64,000 nt of DNA, from NCBI GenBank assembly GCA_034003725.1, contig JAVEYB010000006.1, positions 62,001 to 126,000 on the forward strand. Direction: 5' to 3'. This DNA comes from Candidatus Zixiibacteriota bacterium (lineage in GTDB: Bacteria > Zixibacteria > MSB-5A5 > GN15 > FEB-12). The first letter of the stretch is position 1. Each line of letters opens with the position of its first letter. The notes beneath the pieces were generated by a model. It was not told the origin of the DNA. It did no database searches and saw nothing but the letters and a program-made list of their open reading frames with translations. This document shows, piece by piece, positions 52,239 through 60,399 of this stretch. The translations under genes and the position numbers were made by a program.

Positions 52239-53606
52239 GTGAAGGGAACTCCGGACAGCGACCGTTTTTTCAAGGTGATTCTCAGCTCGATCGCCGATGG
52301 AGTCTTCACTGTCGACAGCGACCGAAAAATCACCAGCTTCAACCCCGCTGCGGAGCGGATCACCGGTGTACCGGCCTCGCAGGCGATCGGGCGGCAGTGC
52401 TTCGACGTCTTCCATGCGGACTGCTGTGAAGAGGGCTGTCTTCTGGAGAATACCCTTCGCACCGGGCGGGAGGCTATCGATCAGCCGGTCAACATCACCA
52501 ACGCTTCCGGCGAACGTATTCCCATCAGTATCTCCACCGCTGTCCTTCGCGACGACGACGGCAACGTGCTCGGCGCGGTTGAAACGTTCCGCGATCTTTC
52601 CACGATTGAACACCTCCGCAAGGAACTCGCCCGAAACTACACGTTCGAGGATATCATCTCGAAAAGCCCGCTGATCCATAAGCTGTTTGCGATACTGCCG
52701 GATGTCGCCGAAAGCGACTCGACCGTGCTGATCCAGGGCCCGTCGGGCTCCGGTAAGGAACTCTTTGCCCGCGCCATTCACAATCTCAGCGCCCGCAAGG
52801 ACCACCACTATGTCGTCATCAACTGTGGCACCCTTCCGCCGCAGTTGTTTGAATCCGAGTTGTTCGGCTATGTCAAAGGAGCCTTCACCGACGCCAAAAA
52901 AGACAAAGCGGGCAAGCTGACCGCCGCCGACGGCGGCACGGTGTTTTTCGATGAGATCGGCGAGCTCCCCATGTCCACGCAGGTAAAACTGCTCCGCCTC
53001 CTGCAGCAGCGCGAGTACGAACCGCTCGGGTCGACCGAACCCATCCGTGCCGACATTCGCGTGGTCGCCGCCACCAACCGCGACCTCCGCTCCCTGGTCG
53101 CCTCGGGCAAGTTCCGCGACGATCTCTATTTCCGGCTCGCAGTCGTACGGTTTGATCTGCCCCCGCTCGTCAACCGGCGCGAAGATATCCCGTACCTCGT
53201 CGACCACTTCATCAAGAAAAACAACGCCCGGCGCGGCAAAAACATCGTCAGCGTCAGCCCCGATGTCATGAGTACCTTGTTGCGCCACGACTTTCTCGGC
53301 AACATTCGGGAACTCGAAAACGTCATCGAGTGCGCGTTTGTGGTATGTCGCGGCAGCATTATCCAGAGAGAGCATCTTCCCGCCGAATTGCAGGAACGGG
53401 TCGCGGTGTCGGCGGGCCCTGCCGTACCGGACGGTGATCCGGTACGCGACGCCGTGGACGAACAGAGCCGCATCACGCACGCGCTGACCGCCAGCGGAGG
53501 AAACCGGGCCGAGGCGGCTCGCATGCTCGGAATCGATCGCACCACGCTCTGGCGTAAAATGAAACGCTACGGCATCGATCCCAACCGCCTGCCCTTTAAC
53601 GTATAG
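52239..53606 (+). CDS. PAS sigma-54-dependent activator with GAFTDA loop and cysteine-rich PAS
   Basis: A protein of 455 residues: PAS domain (about 10-120) containing the cysteine group CFDVFHADCCEEGC at about 54-67, AAA+ domain (about 140-370) with GPSGSGKE, and a Fis-type helix-turn-helix (NRAEAARMLGIDRTTLWRKM) at about 425-445. The sigma-54-contacting loop reads GAFTDA instead of GAFTGA. The cysteines could ligate heme or an iron-sulfur cluster or act as redox switches. The GTG at 52239 has AAGGATAAGGA upstream. It precedes the redox operon region and could be its activator alongside, or instead of, the V4R protein. Confidence 0.92.
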   Translation: MKGTPDSDRFFKVILSSIADGVFTVDSDRKITSFNPAAERITGVPASQAIGRQCFDVFHADCCEEGCLLENTLRTGREAIDQPVNITNASGERIPISISTAVLRDDDGNVLGAVETFRDLSTIEHLRKELARNYTFEDIISKSPLIHKLFAILPDVAESDSTVLIQGPSGSGKELFARAIHNLSARKDHHYVVINCGTLPPQLFESELFGYVKGAFTDAKKDKAGKLTAADGGTVFFDEIGELPMSTQVKLLRLLQQREYEPLGSTEPIRADIRVVAATNRDLRSLVASGKFRDDLYFRLAVVRFDLPPLVNRREDIPYLVDHFIKKNNARRGKNIVSVSPDVMSTLLRHDFLGNIRELENVIECAFVVCRGSIIQREHLPAELQERVAVSAGPAVPDGDPVRDAVDEQSRITHALTASGGNRAEAARMLGIDRTTLWRKMKRYGIDPNRLPFNV

Positions 53607-53742
53607 TGTCGTCATAAGCGCACCGGATGCAGACGCCGCGAGGAGTACATCAGCCCCGGCGCGACGCAACGTGGGACTCTGCATAATTGTATACTGATCG
53701 GAATTGTGTTCCGCCAACCAAATCCAACACCGAGAGACTGCA

Positions 53743-54510
53743 ATGACGTGGGATCCGACCACCTACCTGGCTCACGCCACCCTGCGCGAGCGGCCGACAG
53801 CCGAACTCCTCGCCCGCATTCCGCTGGAGACGGCCGAACGAATCTACGACCTTGGCTGCGGCACCGGTAATTCGACCGCGCTTCTTAGGACCCGCTGGCC
53901 CGAGGCGCGGATCACCGGCGTTGACAGCAGCGAGACAATGCTCACGCGCGCACGCCAGAGCGGTCTCAATGCGGACTGGCAATTGGCTGACCTGAGTTCC
54001 TTCGTTCCACCCGACCGTCCCCGACTCGTCTTCTCGAATGCCGCGTATCATTGGATCGACGATCACCGGACGGTCTTCACGCGACTGGCCGACTGCCTGA
54101 CCGAAGGCGGGGTTCTCGCGATACAGATGCCGGCGAATTTCGACGCTCCGTCTCACACCTTGCTGAGGGAGGTCGCATCCGACGGCCCGTGGGCCGAAGA
54201 CGTGGCCGATATCAGGCCTGCAAACCCGATACACCCGGCCGCCGACTATTACGATATTCTCTCCGGCCATTGCAGGACTGTCGATATCTGGTACACGGAG
54301 TATCTGCAGGTAATGACCGGAGACAATCCGGTGCTCGGCTGGGTGAAAGGAACCGCTCTGGTTCCGTATCTGGATCGACTGCAGGCGGACGTCCGCGAGC
54401 GGTTCCTCGCCGCGTACGCGTCCCGGCTGCGCAGAGCATACCCGCCCGGGACAGACGGCACCACACTGTTCCCGTTCCGCCGGCTCTTTGTTGTTGCTCA
54501 GCGTCACTGA
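53743..54510 (+). CDS. tam: Trans-aconitate 2-methyltransferase
   Basis: A protein of 255 residues, close to the 252 of E. coli Tam. It begins MTWDPTTYLAHATLRERPTA and continues ELLARIPLE, the Tam-type N-terminus, followed by SAM motif I YDLGCGTGNSTALL, FSNAAYHWIDDH and QMPANFDAPSHTLLRE. It esterifies trans-aconitate, a spontaneous isomer that inhibits aconitase. The ATG at 53743 is chosen because conserved sequence begins there. Confidence 0.9.
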   Translation: MTWDPTTYLAHATLRERPTAELLARIPLETAERIYDLGCGTGNSTALLRTRWPEARITGVDSSETMLTRARQSGLNADWQLADLSSFVPPDRPRLVFSNAAYHWIDDHRTVFTRLADCLTEGGVLAIQMPANFDAPSHTLLREVASDGPWAEDVADIRPANPIHPAADYYDILSGHCRTVDIWYTEYLQVMTGDNPVLGWVKGTALVPYLDRLQADVRERFLAAYASRLRRAYPPGTDGTTLFPFRRLFVVAQRH

Positions 54511-54595
54511 GGACAGTTCTCAGCCGGGAATCGGCAGCCGGCTCGTCCGCCGGGTTTCCTGTTGATCTGACGCTGGGGACGAGATACTGTCAATC

Positions 54596-54669
54596 GCAAC
54601 TACACTCGTCGTTGCATGCAACATAATGGATTGTTGCAGTGCAACGCTCTATGTTGCAACACCTGCAAC
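54596..54669 (+). promoter_or_regulatory. Phased GTTGCA/TGCAAC array (enhancer-like) upstream of redox operon
   Basis: Three palindromes, GTTGCATGCAAC (54611-54622), GTTGCA-G-TGCAAC (54633-54645) and GTTGCA-N5-TGCAAC (54653-54669), have centres about 22 bases apart. The inner pair TGCAAC-N7-GTTGCA (54640-54658) matches the dyad in the V4R activator promoter. The array lies about 95-145 bases upstream of the sigma-54 promoter start. Confidence 0.75.
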
Positions 54670-54734
54670 ACCACCATCGCGATGTCGAAACGTAACACGC
54701 TAACTTACAGCGCATTACGAATACTTGTGAAATC

Positions 54735-54750
54735 TGGCACAAAGTTCGCA
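54735..54750 (+). promoter_or_regulatory. Sigma-54 promoter of the redox-complex operon
   Basis: TGGCACAAAGTTCGCA matches the -24/-12 consensus with one deviation (TCGC for TTGC) and exact GG-N10-GC spacing. Predicted start about 54760, giving a very short leader to the ATG at 54773. Confidence 0.8.
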
Positions 54751-54772
54751 TTGACACGATGTGGAGAAGGAA

Positions 54773-55525
54773 ATGAATGTTGCAATCCCCAAGTTTGGTG
54801 AAACAGTAGCCCCCTGCTTCGAAGTCGCCCGGGTCTTCTTGGTCTGCCGCCTCGACAACCGCACACCTATCGACCGCCGACTGCTCGAATGTGGCGGCTG
54901 CGAAGGGTTTGGCCGGGTAAAGCTGCTCCGCGACAAAAAGATCGATGTGGTTATTTGCGGCGGCATAAAGGGGTTTTATCGCGATCTGCTGCAGGCGGCG
55001 GGCGTAGTCGTTATCGACAATGTGACCGGCGACGCCTCCGAAGCGCTCGACCAGTTTATCTGCGGACGCCTCAAGCCGCGCGAGATCGAATCCGAACCCG
55101 TCTCGTTCGATGCGCGCATACCGCTCGAGGACCTCATCTGCTGGACGCGGGAGCTTTTTACGGCGCACGGGTATTCGGTCACGACGGGCGCCGATACGGC
55201 CGCCTTTCCGATCGATCTCATTGCGGAGATTTCCTGCCCAACCTGCGGCAAGGCCATCCGTGTCGCCATTTGCTGCGGTGCGCACACGTATCGCCCGGAT
55301 CAGGAGATCCAGCAGCTGCATCTGGCCGCCGCACGCGACTTCAATGCGCACGTTTACGTGGCCTCGTCATCGCCGCAGGTAAGACGCCTGTGCGACGAGT
55401 ACGGAATTGAACTGATCGATCCCGACGCACACTTCGCCGCCTGCGACCACCCGGTCACCAACGCAATTCCCATCCTGCAGATGAAGATCGCGGGCCACGA
55501 AGCGGCCTCGCCGGACAACAGATGA
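54773..55525 (+). CDS. NifX-like domain protein with cysteine-containing C-terminal domain
   Basis: A protein of 250 residues. The N-terminal ~110 residues (NVAIPKFGETVAPCFEVARV, CGGCEGFGRV, VVICGGIKGFY) fit the NifX/NifB dinitrogenase-cofactor-binding fold. The C-terminal ~135 residues carry CPTCGKAIRVAICCGAHTY and a terminal HFAACDHP and are not recognised. The ATG at 54773 is used because a GTG at 54761 sits at the predicted transcription start. As first gene of the redox-complex operon it may carry or sense an iron-sulfur cluster, or act in maturation. No nitrogenase genes are present. Confidence 0.8.
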   Translation: MNVAIPKFGETVAPCFEVARVFLVCRLDNRTPIDRRLLECGGCEGFGRVKLLRDKKIDVVICGGIKGFYRDLLQAAGVVVIDNVTGDASEALDQFICGRLKPREIESEPVSFDARIPLEDLICWTRELFTAHGYSVTTGADTAAFPIDLIAEISCPTCGKAIRVAICCGAHTYRPDQEIQQLHLAAARDFNAHVYVASSSPQVRRLCDEYGIELIDPDAHFAACDHPVTNAIPILQMKIAGHEAASPDNR

Positions 55526-55561
55526 TAAAAAAAACGATGATGATACCGTGACGGAGACACC

Positions 55562-57058
55562 ATGAAGACTACGCCGGTTAATGACGAGCAGCGGGCAAAG
55601 GCATTTGCGCCGACCAAAAAGCCGGATGTCGTCCAACGCCAGAAACTGGCTGTTCGATACCACGTCGAAGATTTCAATGTCGACGATCGTCCGCGACGTT
55701 TCCTCGAAGCGTTTGCGGCGATCCTTCGTCATTCAAACTACCAGTTCGCGCTGGACCATTTCATTCGCATGAGCGCCAAGTGCTCGCGCTGCGCAACCCA
55801 GTGCCAGGTGTACCTTGCCACCGGGGACACCGATGACATCCCGTGCAAGCGGTCCGAACTGCTGCTGTCGGTGTATCGACGGCACTTCACGCTGGCCGGC
55901 TCGCTGCGCGGCCGCCTCTTGGGGACCGGGCATCTCACCGACGAAAAAATCCAGGAAATGGCGGAATCCTTCTGGAATTGCACGGCCTGCCGCCGTTGCA
56001 GCATGGAGTGCCCGGCCGGCATCGATCACGCCCTCATCACGCACCTCGGTCGGTATATTCTCAGCGAGATCGGTATCGCACCCCGCGCGCTGGTCGTTTC
56101 CACCCGCGAGCAACTGGAAGGCAAGACCGGCAACACGTCGGCCGTACCGGTCCCGGCGCTTCTGGATACACTGGAGTTCCTCGAAGAGGACATGAAGGAA
56201 GAATTGCATGTCGACATCAAATTCCCCGTCGACATCAAAAACGCGGAATACGTGTTCTTCCCGGCCGTGAGCGATTTCCTCATGGAAGCGGAAACGCTCA
56301 TGGGCATCGCCGCCGTATTCACCGCCACCGGCGACTCCTGGACCACCGGCACGGGCTATTTCGACGGCATCAACTACGGGCTGTTTTACAGCGACCGCAT
56401 CCTCGAGCGGGTAGTCACGAAGATCGACGTGGAAACACGACGGCTGAACGGCAAGAAGGTGCTGATCGGCGAGTGCGGACACGCCTCGCGGTCGGCCAAG
56501 TACTTTCTCCCCGCGCATTGCGGCGGCAAGGACGCGCTCCCCGTCATCAACATCATGGAATACACCTATGGCGCGTGGAAAGCCGGCAAGCTCAAGTTGC
56601 GACCAAACGCGATCACGGACCGCGTCACCTATCACGACCCGTGTAACATCTCGCGACAGAAATGGATTCTGGAGCAGCCCCGCGAGCTGCTAAAAGCAAT
56701 CTGCGCGGACTATGTCGAGATGACCCCCAACCGCGAGGACAACATTTGCTGCGGGGGCGGGGGCGGAACGGTGTCGATCGACGAGATTCGGCCCTATCGC
56801 ACCGCAGTCGGCGGCCTGGCCAAGGCCAACCAGATCCGCGCCACGGGCGCCAGGTATATAGTCGCCCCCTGCGCCAACTGCAAAAAGCAGCTGCGTGAAC
56901 TGGTCGAAGACCAGGGCATCGATGCCGAAGTCGTGGGTCTGCACGACCTGCTGTACAAGGCGATCATCTTCGATCCCGCGATGATCGTTGAACCGGAAAC
57001 GGAAGAAGACGCTGTCGAAGAAGTGAAGCCTGATGCCACCGGCAGCGCTGACAAGTAG
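55562..57058 (+). CDS. HdrD/DsrK-like iron-sulfur oxidoreductase subunit
   Basis: A protein of 498 residues. The N-terminal ferredoxin domain has cysteines at 74, 77, 81 and 95, and CTACRRCSMECP at 140-151. Two CCG-type domains follow, with GECGH, HDPCNISRQ, the NICCGGGGG motif near 395 and APCANCKKQL. In DsrK, TmcB and HdrD such CCG domains bind the noncubane cluster that handles disulfide or trisulfide chemistry. It is probably the cytoplasmic catalytic subunit of a membrane complex with the cytochrome b encoded 14 bases downstream. The natural substrate is unknown. Confidence 0.9.
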   Translation: MKTTPVNDEQRAKAFAPTKKPDVVQRQKLAVRYHVEDFNVDDRPRRFLEAFAAILRHSNYQFALDHFIRMSAKCSRCATQCQVYLATGDTDDIPCKRSELLLSVYRRHFTLAGSLRGRLLGTGHLTDEKIQEMAESFWNCTACRRCSMECPAGIDHALITHLGRYILSEIGIAPRALVVSTREQLEGKTGNTSAVPVPALLDTLEFLEEDMKEELHVDIKFPVDIKNAEYVFFPAVSDFLMEAETLMGIAAVFTATGDSWTTGTGYFDGINYGLFYSDRILERVVTKIDVETRRLNGKKVLIGECGHASRSAKYFLPAHCGGKDALPVINIMEYTYGAWKAGKLKLRPNAITDRVTYHDPCNISRQKWILEQPRELLKAICADYVEMTPNREDNICCGGGGGTVSIDEIRPYRTAVGGLAKANQIRATGARYIVAPCANCKKQLRELVEDQGIDAEVVGLHDLLYKAIIFDPAMIVEPETEEDAVEEVKPDATGSADK

Positions 57059-57072
57059 AAAGGATCCGCACC

Positions 57073-57777
57073 GTGGATGCATTTTTGGAATTCGCAACCG
57101 GGCCATTGTTCCGCCTGACATTTGCGATCATGATTCTCGGGCTGGTTCGCATTCTCGTCCTTGATTTGATCGGCATGTTCGAAGCCTATCGACGTGCCGG
57201 CGACAAGACGATCCCCTGGAAGCTCACCCTGAGCCGCACACTCGAATGGGTCTTCCCGGTTAAACGCGTAATCAGTCACCGCCCTGTCTACAGCGTCATC
57301 GCGATCCTGTTCCATATCGGCTTGCTGGTTACACCCATATTTTTATTCGCCCACGTGCAATTGTGGCGTGACGGGCTCGGGTTCGGCTGGTGGACGCTGT
57401 CACCGGGGCTGGCGGACACCTTGACGCTCGCGACCATCGCACTCGGCGTGCTTCTCTTTCTGGGCCGGGTCGGGTCGCGCGACGCCCGGTCCCTCAGCCG
57501 AAAACAGGATTATCTGTGGCCCCTCGTGCTCATCGTGCCGTTTATCACCGGGTATGTATGCGCCAATCTCGGCGTCAGCCCGGCGCTGTACCGGCTCTCG
57601 ATGCTGGTCCACGTGTTGTCGGGTGAACTGATATTCGTGTTGATCCCGTTCACGAAGATCGCCCACTGCGTGCTGATGCCGCTGTCGCAGCTTGTCTCCA
57701 CGCTCGCATGGAAATTCCCGGCACGCGTCGACGAAGACGTCTGCACCACCCTCAACAAGGAAGGAGCCCCGGTATGA
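57073..57777 (+). CDS. NarI/DsrM-like cytochrome b membrane subunit
   Basis: A protein of 234 residues with about five membrane segments and histidines placed as heme b ligands (SVIAILFHIGLLV, SMLVHVLSGELIFV, PFTKIAHCVLMP), typical of the NarI/DsrM gamma-subunit family that exchanges electrons with menaquinol. The GTG at 57073 has AAAGGA upstream; ATG at the next codon is not in a better context. Its stop overlaps the ferredoxin-subunit start by four bases. Confidence 0.88.
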   Translation: MDAFLEFATGPLFRLTFAIMILGLVRILVLDLIGMFEAYRRAGDKTIPWKLTLSRTLEWVFPVKRVISHRPVYSVIAILFHIGLLVTPIFLFAHVQLWRDGLGFGWWTLSPGLADTLTLATIALGVLLFLGRVGSRDARSLSRKQDYLWPLVLIVPFITGYVCANLGVSPALYRLSMLVHVLSGELIFVLIPFTKIAHCVLMPLSQLVSTLAWKFPARVDEDVCTTLNKEGAPV

Positions 57778-58535
57778 GTGTCGCCATTCTGACTGACGTC
57801 ACCCGCTGTATCGGCTGTCTCGAGTGCGTGGCTGCCTGCAAGAAGCAGAACGGACTGGGGCTCGACGTGCCGCGTAGCTGGCAGAACAACGACGGGTTGT
57901 CGGCCCAGAACTGGACCTCCATCCTGCAGAAGCCGGGCCCGCACTACATCCGCAAGCAGTGCCGTCACTGCCTGAAGCCCGCCTGCGCCAGCGCGTGCCC
58001 GGTCGGTGCCCTGCACACGACCCCCGAGGGCGCTGTCGTCTACGATAACGACAAATGCCTGGGGTGTCGCTATTGCATGATGGCCTGCCCGTTCGGGATC
58101 CCGCGGTACGACTGGGACCAGCAGGTCCCCTACGTCCGCAAGTGTGTATTGTGCTACGATAACCTGAAAAAAGGCGAGCCGCCTGCCTGCACGAAAGCCT
58201 GTCCGAAAGAGGCTACGATATTCGGCTCCCGCACGGACCTGGTCAAAGAGGCGCGCCGCCGAATTGCCGAAAACCCCGGAAAGTATATCGATCACATCTG
58301 GGGCGAGCATGAGGTCGGAGGCACGTCGGTGCTCTACATATCCGACATCAATCTCGATTTCCTCAGCTACCAGTCGGAGTTGACGACGCCACTGCCCAAG
58401 ACGACCAGTCTCGCGATGAAAGCCGTCCCGTTCGCGTTTGTCGGCATGGGCGGCGTCATGCTGGGATTGAACTGGATCATCAAGCGTCGCCAGCAGCTCA
58501 AAGGCGACAGCACTGCAGAGGAGGGACATCGATGA
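57774..58535 (+). CDS. Four-cluster ferredoxin subunit (HmcB/DsrO/HybA-like)
   Basis: A protein of 253 residues with four [4Fe-4S] sites: CIGCLECVAACKK near residue 12, CRHCLKPACASACP, CLGCRYCMMACP and CVLCYDNLKKG...CTKACP. A C-terminal membrane anchor (about 215-235) is present as in HybA. No Tat signal is seen, unlike DsrO, so the side of the membrane is uncertain. AAGGAG precedes the ATG, which overlaps the previous stop (ATGA). Confidence 0.92.
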   Translation: MSVAILTDVTRCIGCLECVAACKKQNGLGLDVPRSWQNNDGLSAQNWTSILQKPGPHYIRKQCRHCLKPACASACPVGALHTTPEGAVVYDNDKCLGCRYCMMACPFGIPRYDWDQQVPYVRKCVLCYDNLKKGEPPACTKACPKEATIFGSRTDLVKEARRRIAENPGKYIDHIWGEHEVGGTSVLYISDINLDFLSYQSELTTPLPKTTSLAMKAVPFAFVGMGGVMLGLNWIIKRRQQLKGDSTAEEGHR

Positions 58536-60397
58536 ACCGCGTTCATGTCGTGAAAGCCATCCTCTGGGCGCTGGTCGGCCTGTCGCTCGCCGTGGCCATC
58601 AACCGCTTTGCGTTTGGACTCGGCGCCACGACTAATCTCACCGACGCTACCCCGTGGGGTCTGTGGATCGGATTCGACGTCATGGCCGGCGTGGCCCTGG
58701 CGGCCGGCGGCTTCGTGATCACCGCCATCTTCTATGTGATGCGGCGTAAGGAGTTTCATCCGATGGTCCGGCCGGCGGTCCTGACCGCGTTTCTGGGCTA
58801 TGTCGCGGTCGTCTTCTCTCTCATGGTCGACCTCGGTCTGCCCTGGAACATCTGGCATATGATCATCTTCTGGAACCCCCATTCACCGCTGTTCGAAGTC
58901 GGCTGGTGCGTGATGCTCTACACATCCGTGCTCCTTCTCGAGTTCAGCCCCGTGCCGCTGGAGTCATCGAGCCGCTATGCGAAGATCCGCGACTTCCTCA
59001 TGAAATTCCGGTTTCCGCTCGTGCTCCTGGGCATCATGCTGTCCACGCTTCACCAGTCGTCGCTCGGGTCGCTGTTTCTGATCATGCCGTTCAAGCTGCA
59101 CCCGCTGTGGTACACGCCCCTGCTGCCGATTCTCTTCTTCATCTCCGCAGTCGGTCTCGGCTTGATGATGGTGTCGTTGGAGAATCTGGTCTCCTCATGG
59201 ATATACAAACGCCCGCCTGAAACGCATCTGGTCGCCAAACTCGGCAAAGCGGCCGTGTGGGTGTTGAGTATCTTCCTGATCGTGCGGTTCGTCGATCTGG
59301 CGATCACCGGCAAACTCGCATTGATGGTCGAAGGAACCTGGGAAGGCTTCCTATTCATCGCCGAGATCCTGATTATGGCGGTGATCCCGATATTGTTGTT
59401 CGCGGTCCCGAAAACGCGCAATTCGCTCGCCGGACAATGGACCGGCTCCTTCCTCGTGGTGTTCGGTGCGATTTTCAACCGCGTCAACGTCGGCGGCCTG
59501 ACCATGCTCTCGACCTCCGGCGACAGCTACTTCCCCTCCTGGATGGAGCTCTCTATCAGCCTCGGCATCGTTTCCTTTATGGTTCTGGTGTTCCTGTTTG
59601 CCATCGAGAAGTTCAATATCTGGGAAAACCGACCGACGGAAGAGGAGTCGGATCCACACGCGTCGCCGCACTTCAGCCGGGCCGGTGAAGTATGGCTCGG
59701 CGCACCGGCTGTCGCGGGACGGACCCGGTATTCCTTTGCCTTTGTGGTCGCGCTTGCAATTGGCTTCGCGCTCATCCCGGGCAAGAAGATCAGGAGCGGC
59801 GGGGTCGCCGATGTTCCGACCGTGGCCGCGCGTGGCGGCGATACGCTCTTTGTCGACGGCAATCGCGACGGGTACGGCGTCGCGTTCAAGCACCAGTTCC
59901 ATGAGGACACGCTCGGCCGGGAACAGTCATGTGTGCTCTGCCATCACATGAATATGCCGCAGGACAAAAACAGCGGCTGCTTCCACTGCCACCGCCAGAT
60001 GTATGTCGCGGCGGACGCGTTCCGCCACGAATGGCACGGCTCACCGTCGGGCGCCAATGTCGCCTGCAGCGAGTGTCACGCCGACAACATGAATCGCACC
60101 GCAACATCCGCAAAGACATGTGAGTCCTGTCACACCGACCTGGTCGTGCCCGGCGCAACCGTAACCGTCGAGCAGTACCTCGCACCGGCCTATACCGATG
60201 CCATGCACGCGATGTGTATCGGCTGCCACCGCGAAGTCGCTGCCGAAAAACCCGAGAAAGAGGCGATCGTGCTCTGTGCGAACTGCCACTCGAGCGCCGG
60301 ACCGGAGTATCTGCGGGCCGACGTTCTCGAGCGCCTCAAACGGACCGAATTCAACCATGTCGTCCTGCCCGGGCTCAGCCTGGAGCAGGTGGAGTAG
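58532..60397 (+). CDS. NrfD-family membrane subunit fused to hexaheme c-type cytochrome
   Basis: A protein of 621 residues. Residues about 1-365 form an NrfD/HybB-like quinone-interacting membrane domain with nine or so helices (NLTDATPWGLWIGFDVMAG, FWNPHSPLFEVGWC). A further helix near 395-413 precedes a soluble domain with six CxxCH heme sites: CVLCH, CFHCH, CSECH, CESCH, CIGCH and CANCH. In Dsr and Hmc complexes these functions lie on separate proteins (DsrP and DsrJ; HmcC and HmcA). The fusion gives a direct path between quinone and periplasmic hemes. Start overlaps the previous stop by four bases. Confidence 0.92.
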   Translation: MNRVHVVKAILWALVGLSLAVAINRFAFGLGATTNLTDATPWGLWIGFDVMAGVALAAGGFVITAIFYVMRRKEFHPMVRPAVLTAFLGYVAVVFSLMVDLGLPWNIWHMIIFWNPHSPLFEVGWCVMLYTSVLLLEFSPVPLESSSRYAKIRDFLMKFRFPLVLLGIMLSTLHQSSLGSLFLIMPFKLHPLWYTPLLPILFFISAVGLGLMMVSLENLVSSWIYKRPPETHLVAKLGKAAVWVLSIFLIVRFVDLAITGKLALMVEGTWEGFLFIAEILIMAVIPILLFAVPKTRNSLAGQWTGSFLVVFGAIFNRVNVGGLTMLSTSGDSYFPSWMELSISLGIVSFMVLVFLFAIEKFNIWENRPTEEESDPHASPHFSRAGEVWLGAPAVAGRTRYSFAFVVALAIGFALIPGKKIRSGGVADVPTVAARGGDTLFVDGNRDGYGVAFKHQFHEDTLGREQSCVLCHHMNMPQDKNSGCFHCHRQMYVAADAFRHEWHGSPSGANVACSECHADNMNRTATSAKTCESCHTDLVVPGATVTVEQYLAPAYTDAMHAMCIGCHREVAAEKPEKEAIVLCANCHSSAGPEYLRADVLERLKRTEFNHVVLPGLSLEQVE

Positions 60398-60399
60398 TC

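Noticed and set aside
51897-53762. Open frame of 621 codons on the minus strand
   Set aside because: It lies opposite the osmC end and the PAS activator, which carry clear domains. The translation shows no recognisable family and its start would be inside another gene.
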